Source: Ceratopteris richardii (lineage: Eukaryota; Streptophyta; Polypodiopsida; Polypodiales; Pteridaceae). Taken from it: DNA of 64,000 nucleotides. This document shows, piece by piece, positions 1 to 10,793 of the stretch. A model generated the notes under the pieces. The model was not told where the DNA came from, did not search any database, and worked only from the letters and a program-made list of their open reading frames with translations. The translations under genes and the position numbers were made by a program. The stretch is taken from the NCBI GenBank assembly GCA_020310875.1, contig CM035423.1, positions 131,216,138 to 131,280,137 on the forward strand, given 5' to 3'. Numbering within the stretch: position 1 is the stretch's first letter; every line of letters starts with the position of its first letter.

Positions 1-1335
1 TTCCCTTCTTATACCTAAGCTCATAATCAAACTCCTGAAGGGTCTCTACCCATCGGGCCTTCTGACCTTTAAGGTTTGTTTGATTAGAGAGCCACTTAAT
101 GCTCTCTTGATCAAACACTATCGTAACTTTGGCACCATATAAATAATGATGCCACTTTCTCAAAGCATGGACAATTGCATACAACTCCTTCTCATAGAGG
201 GAGTAATTCTTTTGAGCCGGTTCTAGTTTCTTACTCTCAAAAGCTACCGGTCGACCATCATGTACTAAAAACCTCTCCTATGGCAAAATCACTCACATCA
301 GTCTAACCCACAAAGGGTTTGTTGGGATCTGCTATATGTAAAAGTGCAGCTGTAGCAATTGTTACTTTCAATTTCTCCATACTTTGCTTCTTTTCCTCTC
401 CCCAATGAAAGGCTTTCCCTTTCCCTTTAAAGGTTCCTTGGATGTGGCCATTCCATAATAGCCTTTACTTTTTCAAGATCCATCTTGATTCCATCCTAGG
501 AGACTATATGTCCAAGGTATATAACCTCTGTTTTGAAAAATTCACACTTTGACTCCTTAGCAAAGAGTGAATTTTCCCGTAGCACTTGAAATACTTTTCT
601 TAAGTGTTCTAAATGCTTCTCTTCTGATGCACTATAGATGAGAATGTCATCCAAGAAGTCTACTACAAAGTTTCCTAGATAAGGCCGTAAAACACTATTC
701 ATGAGCTTCATGAAAGTGGTAGGAGCATTGGTGAGGCCAAAAGGCATCACCAAAAACTCATAGTGCCTGTATCTAGTCCTAAATACAATCTTAGGGATAT
801 CCTCTGCCCTAATCCTAATCTGATGATATCCTGATCTAAGGTCAAGCTTGGTAAAATACCTAGCTTGATGTAACTGATCAAATAGATCTTCCAATCTAGG
901 CATTGGAAACCTTTTTTTGATAGTTACCTTATTAAGTGCTCTATAGTCTATACATAGCCTCATAGAGCCATCTTTCTTTTTAACTAGGAGCATTGGCGAT
1001 GCTCAAGGTGAGTTACTAGGTTTAATGAAGCCCTTATCTAAATCATCATGTAACTGCCTCTCAACCTCCTCATGCTAAGAAACACTAAGCCTATAAGGTG
1101 GCCTACAAATAGGATTAGTGTTAGTAACTACCTCAATGGCATGGTCAATGTCCCCTCTCTCAGGTGGCAGCCCTCTAGGTAAATCAGCAAGAAAAACATC
1201 TCTATACTCAAACATAAGATCCTTAAAGCTTTTAATCACACACTCTTGCAAAACAGAATAATAGAAATTCATGTCCATATTTACATTCCTAGCATAAAAA
1301 TAGAAAGTCATGTCCATATTTACATTCCTAGCATG
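1..1335 (-). pseudogene. Ty3/gypsy chromovirus RT-RNase H remnant, cut by the window edge
   Basis: In intact relatives this part of the polyprotein copies element RNA into DNA and degrades the RNA strand. On the minus strand a pre-RT stretch ([10 protein letters not shown], then [20 protein letters not shown]) lies at 1335-1075. RT follows at 993-496 with [33 protein letters not shown] and the active-site box FLDDILIY. RNase H sequence (FDQESIKWLSNQ, then EFDYELRY) runs off the window start. The frame breaks near 994-1074 and again near 495, so no full protein is possible. It is very similar to the copies at 2391-3520 (minus) and 55201-56560 (plus). Chromovirus-type assignment is inferred from RT motifs and the tRNA-Met PBS of the neighbouring copy. 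Confidence 0.9.
1261..1334 (-). repeat. 39-bp in-frame tandem duplication in gypsy pre-RT
   Basis: The unit starting ATAGAAATTCATGTCCATAT at 1261 recurs at 1300 with few changes, a period of 39 bp or 13 codons. On the minus strand the peptide around ARNVNMDM is therefore doubled. The related copies near 3200 and 55490 have one unit, so this is a local gain in this copy. Confidence 0.85.
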
Positions 1336-2390
1336 TCCATTGGGAATGTCCAATGGGTGGACAGGTCCTCCAATCCTGAACCTTTCAGCTTTATTGACCT
1401 AGCATTTAATGCACTTAAGCAATACTCTAGGATGTCCTTATGAAGTCCAAGCTAGTAAAACTACCTCTTAACAAGATCATAAGTCTTGTTAACTCCTAGG
1501 TGTCCTGCAATAGGTGTGTCATGACACTCATACACAATGTGCAATCTCATCTCAAGATCTCTAGAGACACACACCTTACCCTTATATAACAAATATCCAT
1601 CATGGATACTATAGTTCTTCCACTTGAATCCTTCTTGAGTACCCGTTGATACTCCATCCTCATTGGAAACCTATGTATCACAATCCGCTTTCTCCATGGC
1701 TTCCGAAATCTTGGAATGTGTAGGATCAAGCCTACATTTCCCTCTAATGGACTCAAGTAGCTCACTAGTGATCTAAGTAACACTCAGTCCATTGAGCATA
1801 GGCATGCGGCTAAGCGAGTCATCCAATACATTTAACTTTCCCCTCCTATACCTAAGCTCATAATCAAACTCATGAAGGGTCTCTACCCATCAAGCCTTAG
1901 GACCTTTAATGTCTATTTGATTAGAGAGCCACGTAATGCTCTCTTGATCAAACATTGTCGTAACTTTGGCACTCTACAAATAATGGTGCCACTTCTTCAA
2001 ATCATGGACAATTGCATACAACTCCTTCTCATAGAGACGGAGTAATTCTTTTGAGCAAGTTCTATTTTCTTACTCAAAAGCTATGAGTTGACCATCCTAA
2101 ACTAAAACTGCTCCTATAGCAAAATCACGCATGTCAGTCTCAACCACAAAGGGTTTATTGGGATCTGCTATGTGAAAAAGTGGAGTTGTAGCAATTGATA
2201 CTTTCAATTTATCCATACTTTGTTTCTTTTTGTCTCCCCAATGAAAGGTTTTCCCTTTCCCATTAAGCTACTCCATCACAAGGACAACAATTTTGGCATA
2301 ATTCTTAATGAATCTTCAATAGAATCTTGATAAACCTAGGAAGATGTACAACTCTTCCAAGTTTCTAGGATGCGTCCATTCCATGATATC
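1336..2390 (-). pseudogene. Ty3/gypsy RNase H, spacer and integrase zinc-finger remnant
   Basis: This continues the pol of the copy whose RT lies at 2391-3520. RNase H sequence matching that at 1-400 occupies roughly 2390-1830. After a spacer, the integrase H2C2 region reads HDTPIAGHLGVNKTYDLVKR at about 1540-1470, then an in-frame TAG. In another frame the sequence ends in PLDIPNG near 1345, the segment that precedes the catalytic core in chromovirus integrases. The core itself is missing: at about 1335-1345 the sequence switches to the pre-RT region of the next gypsy copy. Several stops and frame changes make it non-functional. Confidence 0.8.
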
Positions 2391-3520
2391 CTATACATTT
2401 TTAGGGTCCATCTGGATTCCGTTTTGGGAGACTATATGCCCAAGGTATCTAACCTCTGTTTTGAAAAATTCACACTTTGACTCCTTAGCAAAGAGTGAAG
2501 TTTCCCTCAATACTTGGAATACTTTTCTCAAGTGTTCCAAGTGTTCTTGTTCTGATCTACTATAGATAAAAATATAATCTAGAAAATCTACTACAAATTG
2601 CTCTAAATAAGGTGGTAACGCACTATTCATGAGCTTCATGAAAGTGGCAGGAGCATTGGTGAGACCAAAAGGCATCATCAAGAACTCATGATGCCCATAT
2701 CTAGTCCTACATGTAGTTTTAGGGACATGTTATGCCTTAATCCTAATTTGATGATACCTTGATCCAAGGTCAAGCTTGATAAAATACCTAACTTGATGTA
2801 AGAGATCAAATAAGTCTTCCAACTTAGGCATTGGAAACCTATTCTTGATAGTTATCTTATTTAGTGACCTATAATCTATGCATAATCTCATAGATTTGTC
2901 CTTCTTCTTAACCAAGAGCATAGGTGATGCCCAAGGTGAGTTACTATGTCTAATGAAGCCCATATATAAGTAGCCATGTAATTGCCTCTCAACCTCCTCA
3001 TTTTAAGAAACAAAATGAGATTAACCCTATTTGTAACCCTATAAGATGGCTTACAAATAGGGTTAGTGTTAGTAACTACCTCAATAGAATGGTCAATGTC
3101 CCCACTCTCAGGTGGTAGCCCTCTCAGTAAGTCAGTGGGAAAAGAATCTTTAAATTCAAACATAAGATCTTTGAAACCTATAATAACTCACTCTTGTAAG
3201 AAACACTAGTAAAAAGACATGTCCATATTTACATTTCTAGCATGAAAATATACATCAGATGAAGTGTTTGTACAATGCTCAAAGTTTTGACTATACAAAA
3301 AAAAGATCTCATGTACATGTTGAAAATGACAAAGATTATACAACTCTAAAGATGAGATGAGAGGTGCACAAGGTACGTATCTCTTTCCCTATATACAAAA
3401 TTTACTTCCATTTCTTTCAAACTCAAGAGTGTTGTTGTGATAACTACATTTAAGTGTGTCCCCGAACCCCCATAGCCACTCTCTTCTTAATACAAGGTTT
3501 TTCCTCTCCATATTCATGAT
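2391..3520 (-). pseudogene. Ty3/gypsy RT remnant with protease tail (second chromovirus copy)
   Basis: Read on the minus strand, the end of the protease (REWLWGFGDTLK) lies near 3500-3450, then pre-RT sequence (DLLRGLPPESGDIDH) at 3163-2970. The RT start ([26 protein letters not shown]) is at 2963-2730 and the rest ([14 protein letters not shown]) at 2681-2391. The active site reads FLDYIFIY, so the second aspartate of the catalytic pair is Tyr, which should inactivate it. Frame breaks fall near 2690-2730 and in the pre-RT. It belongs to the same element as the gag at 3875-5002. Confidence 0.88.
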
Positions 3521-3541
3521 TTGGAAGTTCATATGGTGAAT

Positions 3542-3757
3542 CTAATCTTGTATCTTGACTTTCAAATCGGATACCATAATATCCCATATCCTCTTGTCCC
3601 CCCTTTGCATCATAGATACTATGTATCTATGTGCACTAGGCTGCTTGGGAATCTTAAGCTTCTTGACCAAATCCTTGTTCATAAAGTTATGACTGGTAGA
3701 GTCATTTATCATGACTCGCACCCTGGTCGTGTGTACACTACCATGAAGTTTAATCAA
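3542..3757 (-). pseudogene. Ty3/gypsy aspartic protease (retropepsin) fragment
   Basis: In relatives this dimeric aspartic protease cleaves the Gag-Pol polyprotein. The minus-strand frame contains VRVMINDSTSHNFM at the position of the usual (L/I)(V/I)D(S/T)G catalytic loop. The aspartate remains but the loop glycine is replaced, so activity is unlikely. It lies between gag (3875-5002) and RT (2391-3520), the expected gypsy order. The C-terminal part continues in another frame to about 3450. Confidence 0.72.
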
Positions 3758-3874
3758 GTCATGTGGTCCAAACTAAGGTGACCACAATGACTCTATCAAA
3801 CAACATGTGTGCTCAGTGTCCTCGTGCATCACTTCCACTCCCATGCAGCTAGAGCTACCATGAATAGGAAGTGT

Positions 3875-5002
3875 CTACACTAGGTGGGCCACCTTTTTGC
3901 CCTTACCAGAAGTCGTACTACTCTCTAGTACTCTCTTCTTTTTGCCCCCCTTCTTGAGTGGACAGTTCCACTGTGCATGGCTAGAAGACAAACACCTAAA
4001 ACACAAGTTTTCTTTCTTGGCCCTCTCAGATTGCTCAATAGGTAACCTAGGCCCTTGTGATCTTTGTTTCTTGATAAAGATTTTGTTTCTCCCCATTGAC
4101 ACTTTCTTCTTGAACTTGTTCATATTAAGAGGTTTGAATGGCTGGTCCATCTCCATAGGAGTATACTAACGATGGTTATGGTCCTCATAGATCTGAGCAT
4201 ACTTGATCACCTCCTCAAACGTCTTAGGTGTATTCCTTCTTTCCTCTCTCTTGATGGCTTTGTCTAAGCCTGTGAAAAACCCTCTGGTTTTTTGAAAATC
4301 ATCCAAACCCTTAATTTTCATAATGATCTCCCCATAGTGAGAAATGTAGACTGACAAAGGCTTGCCCCTCTGAGTAATCGTATCCCACTCATCCCAATTC
4401 CTCTTCCTTATTTTTAGGAAGAAACTCTTTCAAGAAAAGAGTTTGAAATTGAGTCCAATCCGTAGAGATAGAATTTTCCTCCTTGAGACTCATCCACCAC
4501 TCATAAGCATGTGGTCCAAGCAAGAGACTTGCCTCTAGCACATGATACTCAAGTGGGCTGCACTTTAGTTGATGCAAGTTATTCCACTTTTGCAAAAAAG
4601 TGTAGACCGCATCCATATTTCTCTCATGATCATCCCCCATAAAAGTAGGTGGCTTAAGCTCTTTCAAGAGGGGAGCTTCCCTTGAACTTTCTCCTATCTG
4701 CTTGCTAGGAAAAGGAATTTCCTTCCTATCCCTCTCAACTATAGGAAGAGTAGGCATCTCCCTTTCCTTCCTAGCTAGGAAACATGTGTCTGAAGTGAGA
4801 TCATTAGAGACTTAAGCTGTTCAATAAGAGAAGTCATGCTACCAATGTCTCTCTGTAACCTAAGGGTTTGTTCCCTGAACTCTGTGAATTGTTTGTGTGT
4901 AACAAACTCATCATAGATTTCCACATAAGAGTACTCCTCTTCTTGTGGTTCTTTTCTTTCTACTTTTTGCTCAACTTCTTGCTCGTGATCTACCTCTTCC
5001 AT
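3875..5002 (-). pseudogene. Ty3/gypsy gag with CCHC zinc knuckle (broken)
   Basis: Gag forms the particle and binds element RNA. Four adjacent minus-strand frames make one decayed gag. An acidic, coiled-coil-like N-terminus (5002-4775) is followed by a capsid-like domain (4757-4389, with AYEWWMSLKEE and FLKEFLPKNKEEE) and its continuation (4357-4166). The C-terminal nucleocapsid part (4156-3875) carries CFRCLSSSHAQWNC, a standard CX2CX4HX4C knuckle. Frame changes near 4160, 4370 and 4765 separate the pieces. It precedes the protease and RT of the same element. Confidence 0.85.
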
Positions 5003-5690
5003 CCTATGGTCAAGGTCCTCTAGATGTTTCTCTCTAGGTGGAGAAGTGTACTCTAAAGGTTTCTTATCCTCAGGATCTATGTTTCACTTCCCCAGTTTAC
5101 TAACTAGAGTGCATAAAAGCAATGTAAGTAAACTTAATATGCAAGAAAGAGAGAAAAATTAGTTCTAGATCACTTCCTTAATACAAATTAGTCCTTCCAA
5201 AGAAAATTTGAAACAATCCTTGAAGCATAAAGGCACTGATATGCAATCCTTGCCATGCCCAAACATAAATTTGAAATGTGCGATTGTCTCAAGGGGGATC
5301 TCAACACCAAATACAAACAAAAATGATGCCAAAAGTGTGTGGAAATAGCCAAAATATGCAAACTGAACAAAATTGAAACATTTTTTGTTCTCCCTATCCC
5401 TCACCAGTAAACAATGAGTGGTCTAGCACCTCCCTTAAGATGTGCTTCTCCAAACTAGGCTCGCTAATGGCTGTCAATGAGGCTCCCTTTATCCCACATG
5501 CAGGTGCACAATGAACAATTCCGGGTACATATAGAGGAGTCTCCAAGAGAGCTTGGCATCCTTGAGAGGGGAAGGAGGTAAGGGGCTCCAATGGGCTCAT
5601 GGCTGAGTGGCACTCCATGTAAATAGACTTTTAGCACTATCCTTCACTAATGGGCCTTGCTCTCATGTTGCATGGCTGCATGGATTTTAT
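5003..5690 (-). other. Untranslated leader of the gypsy element, no recognisable domain
   Basis: This lies between the primer-binding site at 5691-5703 and the gag start near 5002, where a retrotransposon leader is expected. Two short minus-strand open stretches (5618-5394 and 5404-5165) show no motif I recognise and are probably chance. Confidence 0.5.
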
Positions 5691-5703
5691 TGCTTTGATA
5701 CCA
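5691..5703 (-). other. Primer-binding site, tRNA-Met type
   Basis: The minus strand reads TGGTATCAAAGCA, matching the plant initiator tRNA-Met PBS consensus TGGTATCAGAGC with one change. It primes minus-strand DNA synthesis. It sits two bases inside an LTR end, CA at 5706-5707 on the minus strand, fixing the 5' end of the gypsy element. Confidence 0.82.
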
Positions 5704-5705
5704 AA

Positions 5706-5853
5706 TGTTTGCTTACCAAGGATATCCTTTTCTTTTGATAGTCAATGGCATAGTTATTGAGGTCGGCGACGATGATCCATTGGCTAAACTCATGGAATGC
5801 ACATGGAGACATTTCCTACTATTTTTGCCCTACCGTACATACATATACACACT
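5706..5853 (-). repeat. Truncated 5' LTR of the chromovirus gypsy
   Basis: Sequence starting TGTTTGCTTACC just outside the PBS is the inner end of this element's 5' LTR. It is cut after 148 bp by the LTR of another element beginning at 5854. No second LTR copy is in the window, so only the inner boundary is secure. Confidence 0.6.
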
Positions 5854-6456
5854 GTCACTCTCGCACAATGGCAAGTACCAACGTGAGGAGATCCACCTCA
5901 TAATTGTCAATCCATGGAGATGTGAGGACTACTATGAAGACTATGAGCAAGTGATGGCACAAGTGTTTCAGCGAGAAGCACACAAGCATCACACACATAC
6001 ACACACACACACGCACACACAAGGCAAGAACAAAGAGAGGAACGATGGAGTTCTTTGTATTACCCAAAAAGTCTCTTACAATAGCTCAAAACTCTAACAA
6101 TCTAACCTCAAAAATGAGCTCTCTAGCTCTTTTTCTAGTTTTTGGACTATCTTTGGCCCTATCCAGACCTAGTGTATGGCCTAGTTAAAAATTAGGTTCT
6201 AGGGCATATTTGGGGGCTCAAACAGAATCAAACAAATATGAAAATTGATACACAAGTATTTCTAATACTCCTCAAGCTTGAGGAATCCTCAACTTGAAAA
6301 AAATGGAGTCTAATCTATCAAAAATGATATTTACAATCTTTATGTAGTGATGAAAATCACTTTGATTGAAAATAAATGATGAAAAAAATGATTGGACCTC
6401 TTATATGCCGGATTGTACTTGAATAGCTCTGTCTCCTCATTGCTTGTATGCCAACA
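5854..6456 (-). repeat. 3' LTR of a Tat/Athila-like gypsy element
   Basis: In minus orientation it starts TGTTGGCATACAAGC and ends GAGTGACA, about 603 bp with TG...CA ends. Two diverged copies of the same LTR occur at 28881-29540 and 47722-48146, both next to gypsy 5' ends. A purine-rich tract lies immediately upstream (6457-6472), so this copy is a 3' LTR. It contains a short CA microsatellite at about 5995-6020. It appears inserted into the chromovirus LTR at 5853. Confidence 0.85.
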
Positions 6457-6472
6457 TGCCCCCCTCTCTAGC
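6457..6472 (-). other. Polypurine tract upstream of 3' LTR
   Basis: The minus strand reads AGAGAGGGGGGCA directly before TGTTGG of the LTR, the usual plus-strand primer of LTR elements. It overlaps the terminal stop codon of the long coiled-coil frame, which places that frame at the very 3' end of the element. Confidence 0.85.
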
Positions 6473-8396
6473 ATCTATTGCCCCTGACAGACCTTTGTTC
6501 TATAGGGTGGTCGATATAATACTGATTGATACTAGTGGCCAGCTCGTGTTCGATGAGCCTTAACCCTCTTGCCAAATCTGATTGCAAGGCATCCCAATTG
6601 ATGGAACCTGGGATATTGGGCTGGGGAGTCATATAAAATTCAGAATACATTGTCTACTCACATGCAAATAAGTAAAGCAGGTGTGTTGACCTTGGTGTGA
6701 ACACCTCCTAGTGATATTCCCAAAATCCTATTATAAACATGTCTTTGAACTTCTGCTTGTAACATGTGGGGAGGTATTTTATATGTGCATGCCAAGCATA
6801 GGTGACTCTAATGCTTGGGGTTGTGCTCATGTCCTACACTAGGTTGTAGTTGCCATTGGTGAAGCTTGGTAGAGTGACTTGTGGTCCTTCTATATTTCGA
6901 AAAGTTTTGAGCACAATTTGCATCATTTCCAAGATTTTCAACATCATTTACGCCACGACATCTAGCATTGGCTTTAGGCAAGGGATCTAGTGTCGGATGG
7001 TGACCATCATGTGAGCAATGGAGGGTGGTCCCTGTGGTGGCATGATGTATGGATAATTCAGCCATTCTACACATTGGGCATTATTCCATACTTTAATATT
7101 GAATGCTTTCCATGATCTGTGTCGTGGAACGGGACCATAACATGGATTGTAAATGAGATGTAGGTGTGCATGGTTCCACGTACATAGCATTTCATGGTAA
7201 GTCTTTAAGAGCTTTTGCCACCATGGCGGTTGATAGATCTTGCCTTTTTGTGCCTCTAGTGGGAGGTCCTCGGGTGGAACTAGGTCGCGAAGGTGGGGAT
7301 CTTCCCCATGACTCTCTGTATGTCCGCATTATAATTTGCAAGAATGACATAGTAAGACCGGTATTAAAATTCTGATGATGTGATGAGATGTTTGGGTGCC
7401 AAATTTTTGAAATAGCTAGATTGTAACATTGTTTCTTCTATGACCCTCATATCTTTATTTTTCACCACCATGCGCTCTTCATGAGTACTCCCCATCTCTG
7501 AACCATGGGGTTTGTGGTGCATCAAATGTATCCTAGCCCTCTTCTATTATCGATCCACCTGGAATGGGTTGTAGGTCATAGTCATCTTCAAACGTTTGTT
7601 CGACTAGAATCGAGATGGTTTCTTCTTTTGCAGGGGCCTCTAGTGGGGATGGTGGCCTTTTGTATTGAAGGAGTCATGCTTGTAATTCTTTGACTTGTTG
7701 TTTGAGTTCCTGTAGTGCTTTTGAGTCAGTAATGGTGGAAGAGGTCGATACGGTGGTTGGCAAGAGAGCTATAGTATGTGACATTCGTTGGTGCTTCACT
7801 TGATCCAATTCTTTTGATAATTTATCATAGGCTTCTAGTAAGTTTGCATAGTCTTCAAGTATGCCTTTGATGTTCTCTAGGGGTACAACTTGAAATTTCG
7901 ATAGACTGATGGGTCCCCCGGCTGTATTCTCTATGGTTGCAGCTAGATTTTCTTGATTTTGTGTCTAGAGCCATCGGTTTTCTTCCTGAGCTACGTCTAG
8001 GTGGATTTGTAATAGTGCCGTGTTGTGCTTTAGTTTTGAATTTTGTTCCATCTATGTGCGTAGGTGACCTTCAACTATTTGCAAGGACTCTTTGTCGGTG
8101 TTCTGCAACTTTGTTTCCAATATGCTATGTGCCTCCTGTAATGTATGAAACTTCATTTGGAGACTTTCATTTTCATCCTTCAATGTAGCGATGTGTTGTT
8201 GTAACTCCTCCGAGTGTGCATGTAATTTTTTGTTATGTTCTTCTAGCTACATGTACTCTGTTCTTAGGTGTGTCATACAATGAAACATAGTATCAAATGC
8301 ATTATGTATAGATGAAGATGCAGTGTGTACAGTGGTTGATGCAAGAGAAAGGGAGTGGGTAATGGGAAGTGTGGATGCTATGTCAAAGGGATTGGT
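6468..8396 (-). pseudogene. Decayed coiled-coil ORF in env position of a Tat/Athila-like gypsy, function unknown
   Basis: A single minus-strand phase can be read for about 643 codons without a frameshift, ending at a TAG inside the polypurine tract. It holds 14 internal stops (codons starting in + coordinates at 8247, 8052, 7965, 7674, 7533, 7479, 7455, 7416, 7329, 6987, 6948, 6834, 6708, 6654). All are explicable as C-to-T changes of CAG, CAA or CGA. The first part (about 8300-7680) is heptad-like and charged (LEEHNKKLHAHSEELQQH, LKDENESLQMKFHTLQEA), a probable coiled coil. The second part (about 7260-6470) is rich in W, Y, H and P (KIYQPPWWQKLL, YPYIMPPQGPP). I see no protease, RT, integrase, zinc-knuckle or clear membrane segment. 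At 8396 the frame runs into a copia RT, a rearrangement joint, so the true N-terminus is missing. It could be an env-position ORF or a captured host coiled-coil gene. Confidence 0.7.
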
Positions 8397-9029
8397 ATAC
8401 ACTTCTTCTGATATCCATCCATTTAAGAATGCATTATTGACATCTAACTGATATAGATTCCAATTTTTAGAAGCAACAACACTTACCAAAACCCTAATTG
8501 TTGGCATATTTGCCATAGGTGAAAAGGTTTCTTCATAATCCAATCTATGAGTTTGAGCAAATCCCTTTGCCACCAACCTTGTCTTGTACCTGTTTATAGA
8601 GCCATCTGAGTTCTTTTTTATTTTCTATATCCACCTGGATCCAATTACCTTCATGCTTGGCTTCTTGGGAACTAGATCCCAAGTATGGTTTTCCTGAAGT
8701 GCTTCTACTTCTTCCTGCATGGCTTCTCTCCATTCTTTCTTCTTCCTAGCCTCTTCAAATGAAGAAGGCTCTTCTATCATAGAGTCTTTAGTGATATACA
8801 CAGAATGCTTGGTGACTAATGATGTATCATACCAATACCTTATGGGCTTTTTGCTTTCTCTTTGTGATCTCGTGAGTGCTTGATTTGAAGACTCTGATAT
8901 GTCTTCTAATTGCTTGAGTTTAATTTTGCCTCTTGACTTCCAAGCCTTGAAGTCAATCTGCTCTTCATCCTCTGAGTTGTTATCTTCTGCTAATTGTTGA
9001 TCTTCTTGAGTGAGGTTTGGAAAATCATT
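8397..9029 (-). pseudogene. Ty1/copia RT N-terminal part and integrase-RT linker
   Basis: Read on the minus strand, an acidic linker from about 9029 to 8740 is followed by the start of a copia RT. Motifs are LVAKGFAQTHRLDYEETFSP and YQLDVNNAFLNG, ending ISEEVY at about 8397. The first part of the RT (near 8730-8600, LVPKKPSMKVIGSRW) is in another frame. Past EEVY the sequence changes abruptly to the coiled-coil frame. The missing continuation (FEDEDKRGYVCKLRKSLYGL) is found at 10857 on the opposite strand, which points to an inversion. Confidence 0.85.
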
Positions 9030-10082
9030 TTACAAATCATATGGTAACTTGACTATCCTGCAATCATCTTCAAACCATGAATTATTTTCATCAAACACTA
9101 CATCCCTACTAACTATAAATGCTTTGTTAGTGGGATTGTATAGCCTATAGCCATTTTGGTTCTGATCATACCCAATGAATATACATTTCTCAGCTTTAGG
9201 GTCAAGTTTCCCTCTAATTTGTGAAGGAATGTGTGCATAAGCAATGCACCCAAATAGTTTGCAATGGTCCAATGAGGGTCTCCTACCATTCCATGCTTCA
9301 TAGGGTGTCATACCATCCAAGGATTTGGATGGAAGTCTATTAACCAAGTAGGTGGCTGTGGAAATAGCCTCTACCCATAGGTGATTAGGTAGCTTCTTCT
9401 CATTCAACATAGACCTAATAGCTTCAACAATTAACTTGTTCCTTCTCTATGCCACTCCATTCAATTCAACAGTATATCTTGTTGTTCCTTCCCTCTTTAT
9501 GCCTCTATCTTGTAGAAATGAATCAAATTCATGTGAAAAGTACTCACCACCTCCATCAGATCTAATCCTCTTCAAGCTCCTTCCTATTTGGTTTTCAACT
9601 AGTGTCAAGTACTTTTTGAAACATCTAAATACCTCATCCTTATGCTTCATGAAATAAAGGATTGTCCATCTACTGTAATCATAAATAAATGAAACATAGT
9701 AGCTTGAACCTGAGATTGATGAATCTTTGCTAGGACCGCAAACATTAGTGTGTACAAGCTCCAAATAGTCTTCATGAATGTATCCCTTCCTCTTGAATGG
9801 TTGTCTATGAGCTTTGTCAAATTGGCATGCTCCACATTTGTATATCAAATGTTGCTTGGTCACATTGGGAATGCCAAGCACACTTTGATCCCTGCATATT
9901 GTCTTCAGAGTTCTTTCTCCTATGTGCCCTAGCCTTTTGTGCCATATTTCTAACTTAGATAAGGTTTGATCTCTATAATTGAATAGTGCTATGTTCCTTG
10001 TGTCTTCAATCTCAAATGTGAATAATCTACCGGAATTCTCACCTTTAGCAATCCTTTTGAAGCCTTGTTGAGGGTCTTCCAC
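9030..10082 (-). pseudogene. Ty1/copia integrase (GAG-pre-integrase, core and C-terminal part)
   Basis: Integrase inserts the DNA copy into the genome. The minus-strand frame 10082-9447 has the HHCC zinc finger (WHKRLGHIG ... KCGACQFDKAHR) and the core with HTNVCGP, FIYDYSRWT and RIRSDGGGEY. The usual HTD of the first catalytic position is HTN here, so a catalytic Asp is lost. After a stop in ELNGVA the frame resumes at 9410-9030 (LPNHLWVEAISTATYLVNRL, KLFGCIAYAHIPSQ). The order protease, integrase, RT is the copia one. Confidence 0.88.
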
Positions 10083-10346
10083 ATATGCTCCATGCTTAGT
10101 GAATCTGACCTATAAAACTTTCTCAACAATCTGCCCAACACTAGTTAGGTTTTTTGTTATAGCTGGCACATACATAACTTTACTCAAAAGGTTCATGCTA
10201 CCATCAGATGTTTTGACATTTTCAATTTTCTTGACTGAGTGTTTAGTATCATCACTTGTCTATACTTCATGATTCCCTTTGGGTTCTTCAAGGTTAGATA
10301 ATAAAGCTACATTTCCAACCACATGATTGGAACAACCTGAATCCAT
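10083..10346 (-). pseudogene. Ty1/copia aspartic protease
   Basis: On the minus strand MDSGCSNHVVGNVALLS marks the catalytic DSG loop, followed by DTKHSVKKIENV and LLSKVMYVPAITKNLTSVGQ, the typical copia protease end. One or two stops interrupt it (near 10130 and 10250). A TAG at 10347 separates it from the gag frame upstream. It matures the copia polyprotein in intact relatives. Confidence 0.82.
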
Positions 10347-10793
10347 CTAGAAAAGATGCTCACCATCTTTACCTTGCTTGGATGTCATGTTCATGATGAG
10401 TAGTGAATCTTCTTGGTCTTCAATATAGTTCTTGTAGTCCCTTCTTCCTCTGAAACCTCCTTGATAATTGTTTTTGTCGTAGCCTTGATTGTAGCTATGG
10501 TTGTAGTTGCCTCCACCATTGCTGTATGTGCCTTTGGATTGTCCATAGTTACTTCTATGGACGCCTCTTCCCCTTTGATTTCTTGTATTCTTGAAGCATT
10601 CTTTTGTGGTGTGGTTGGTAAGACAAAAAATGTTGCAAGGTGAATTGTTGTGGGATCTCTGCCTACCTTGCTTTCCTCCTCTGCCCCTTCCTCTAGCACC
10701 TCTTCCTCTTCTTGCATAATTAGCTTGAGAGGTACTAGCCTCTTCTTCATTTTTCTTGCTTTTACCTTTATCCTTAGGACATTCGCCACCCAC
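10347..10793 (-). pseudogene. Ty1/copia gag C-terminal (nucleocapsid) part
   Basis: The minus-strand frame has a basic RG-rich region (ARRGRGARGRGRGGKQGR), then a degenerate knuckle (FCLTNHTTKECF), then an N/Y/G-rich tail (SYNQGYDKNNYQGGF). The capsid part is absent: at 10793 the sequence switches to plus-strand copia material. It joins the protease through a single TAG, consistent with an ancestral CAG. Confidence 0.8.

Noticed and set aside
5705..6097. 130-codon plus-strand frame as a gene
   Set aside because: It spans two LTRs and a CA microsatellite; no conserved motif.
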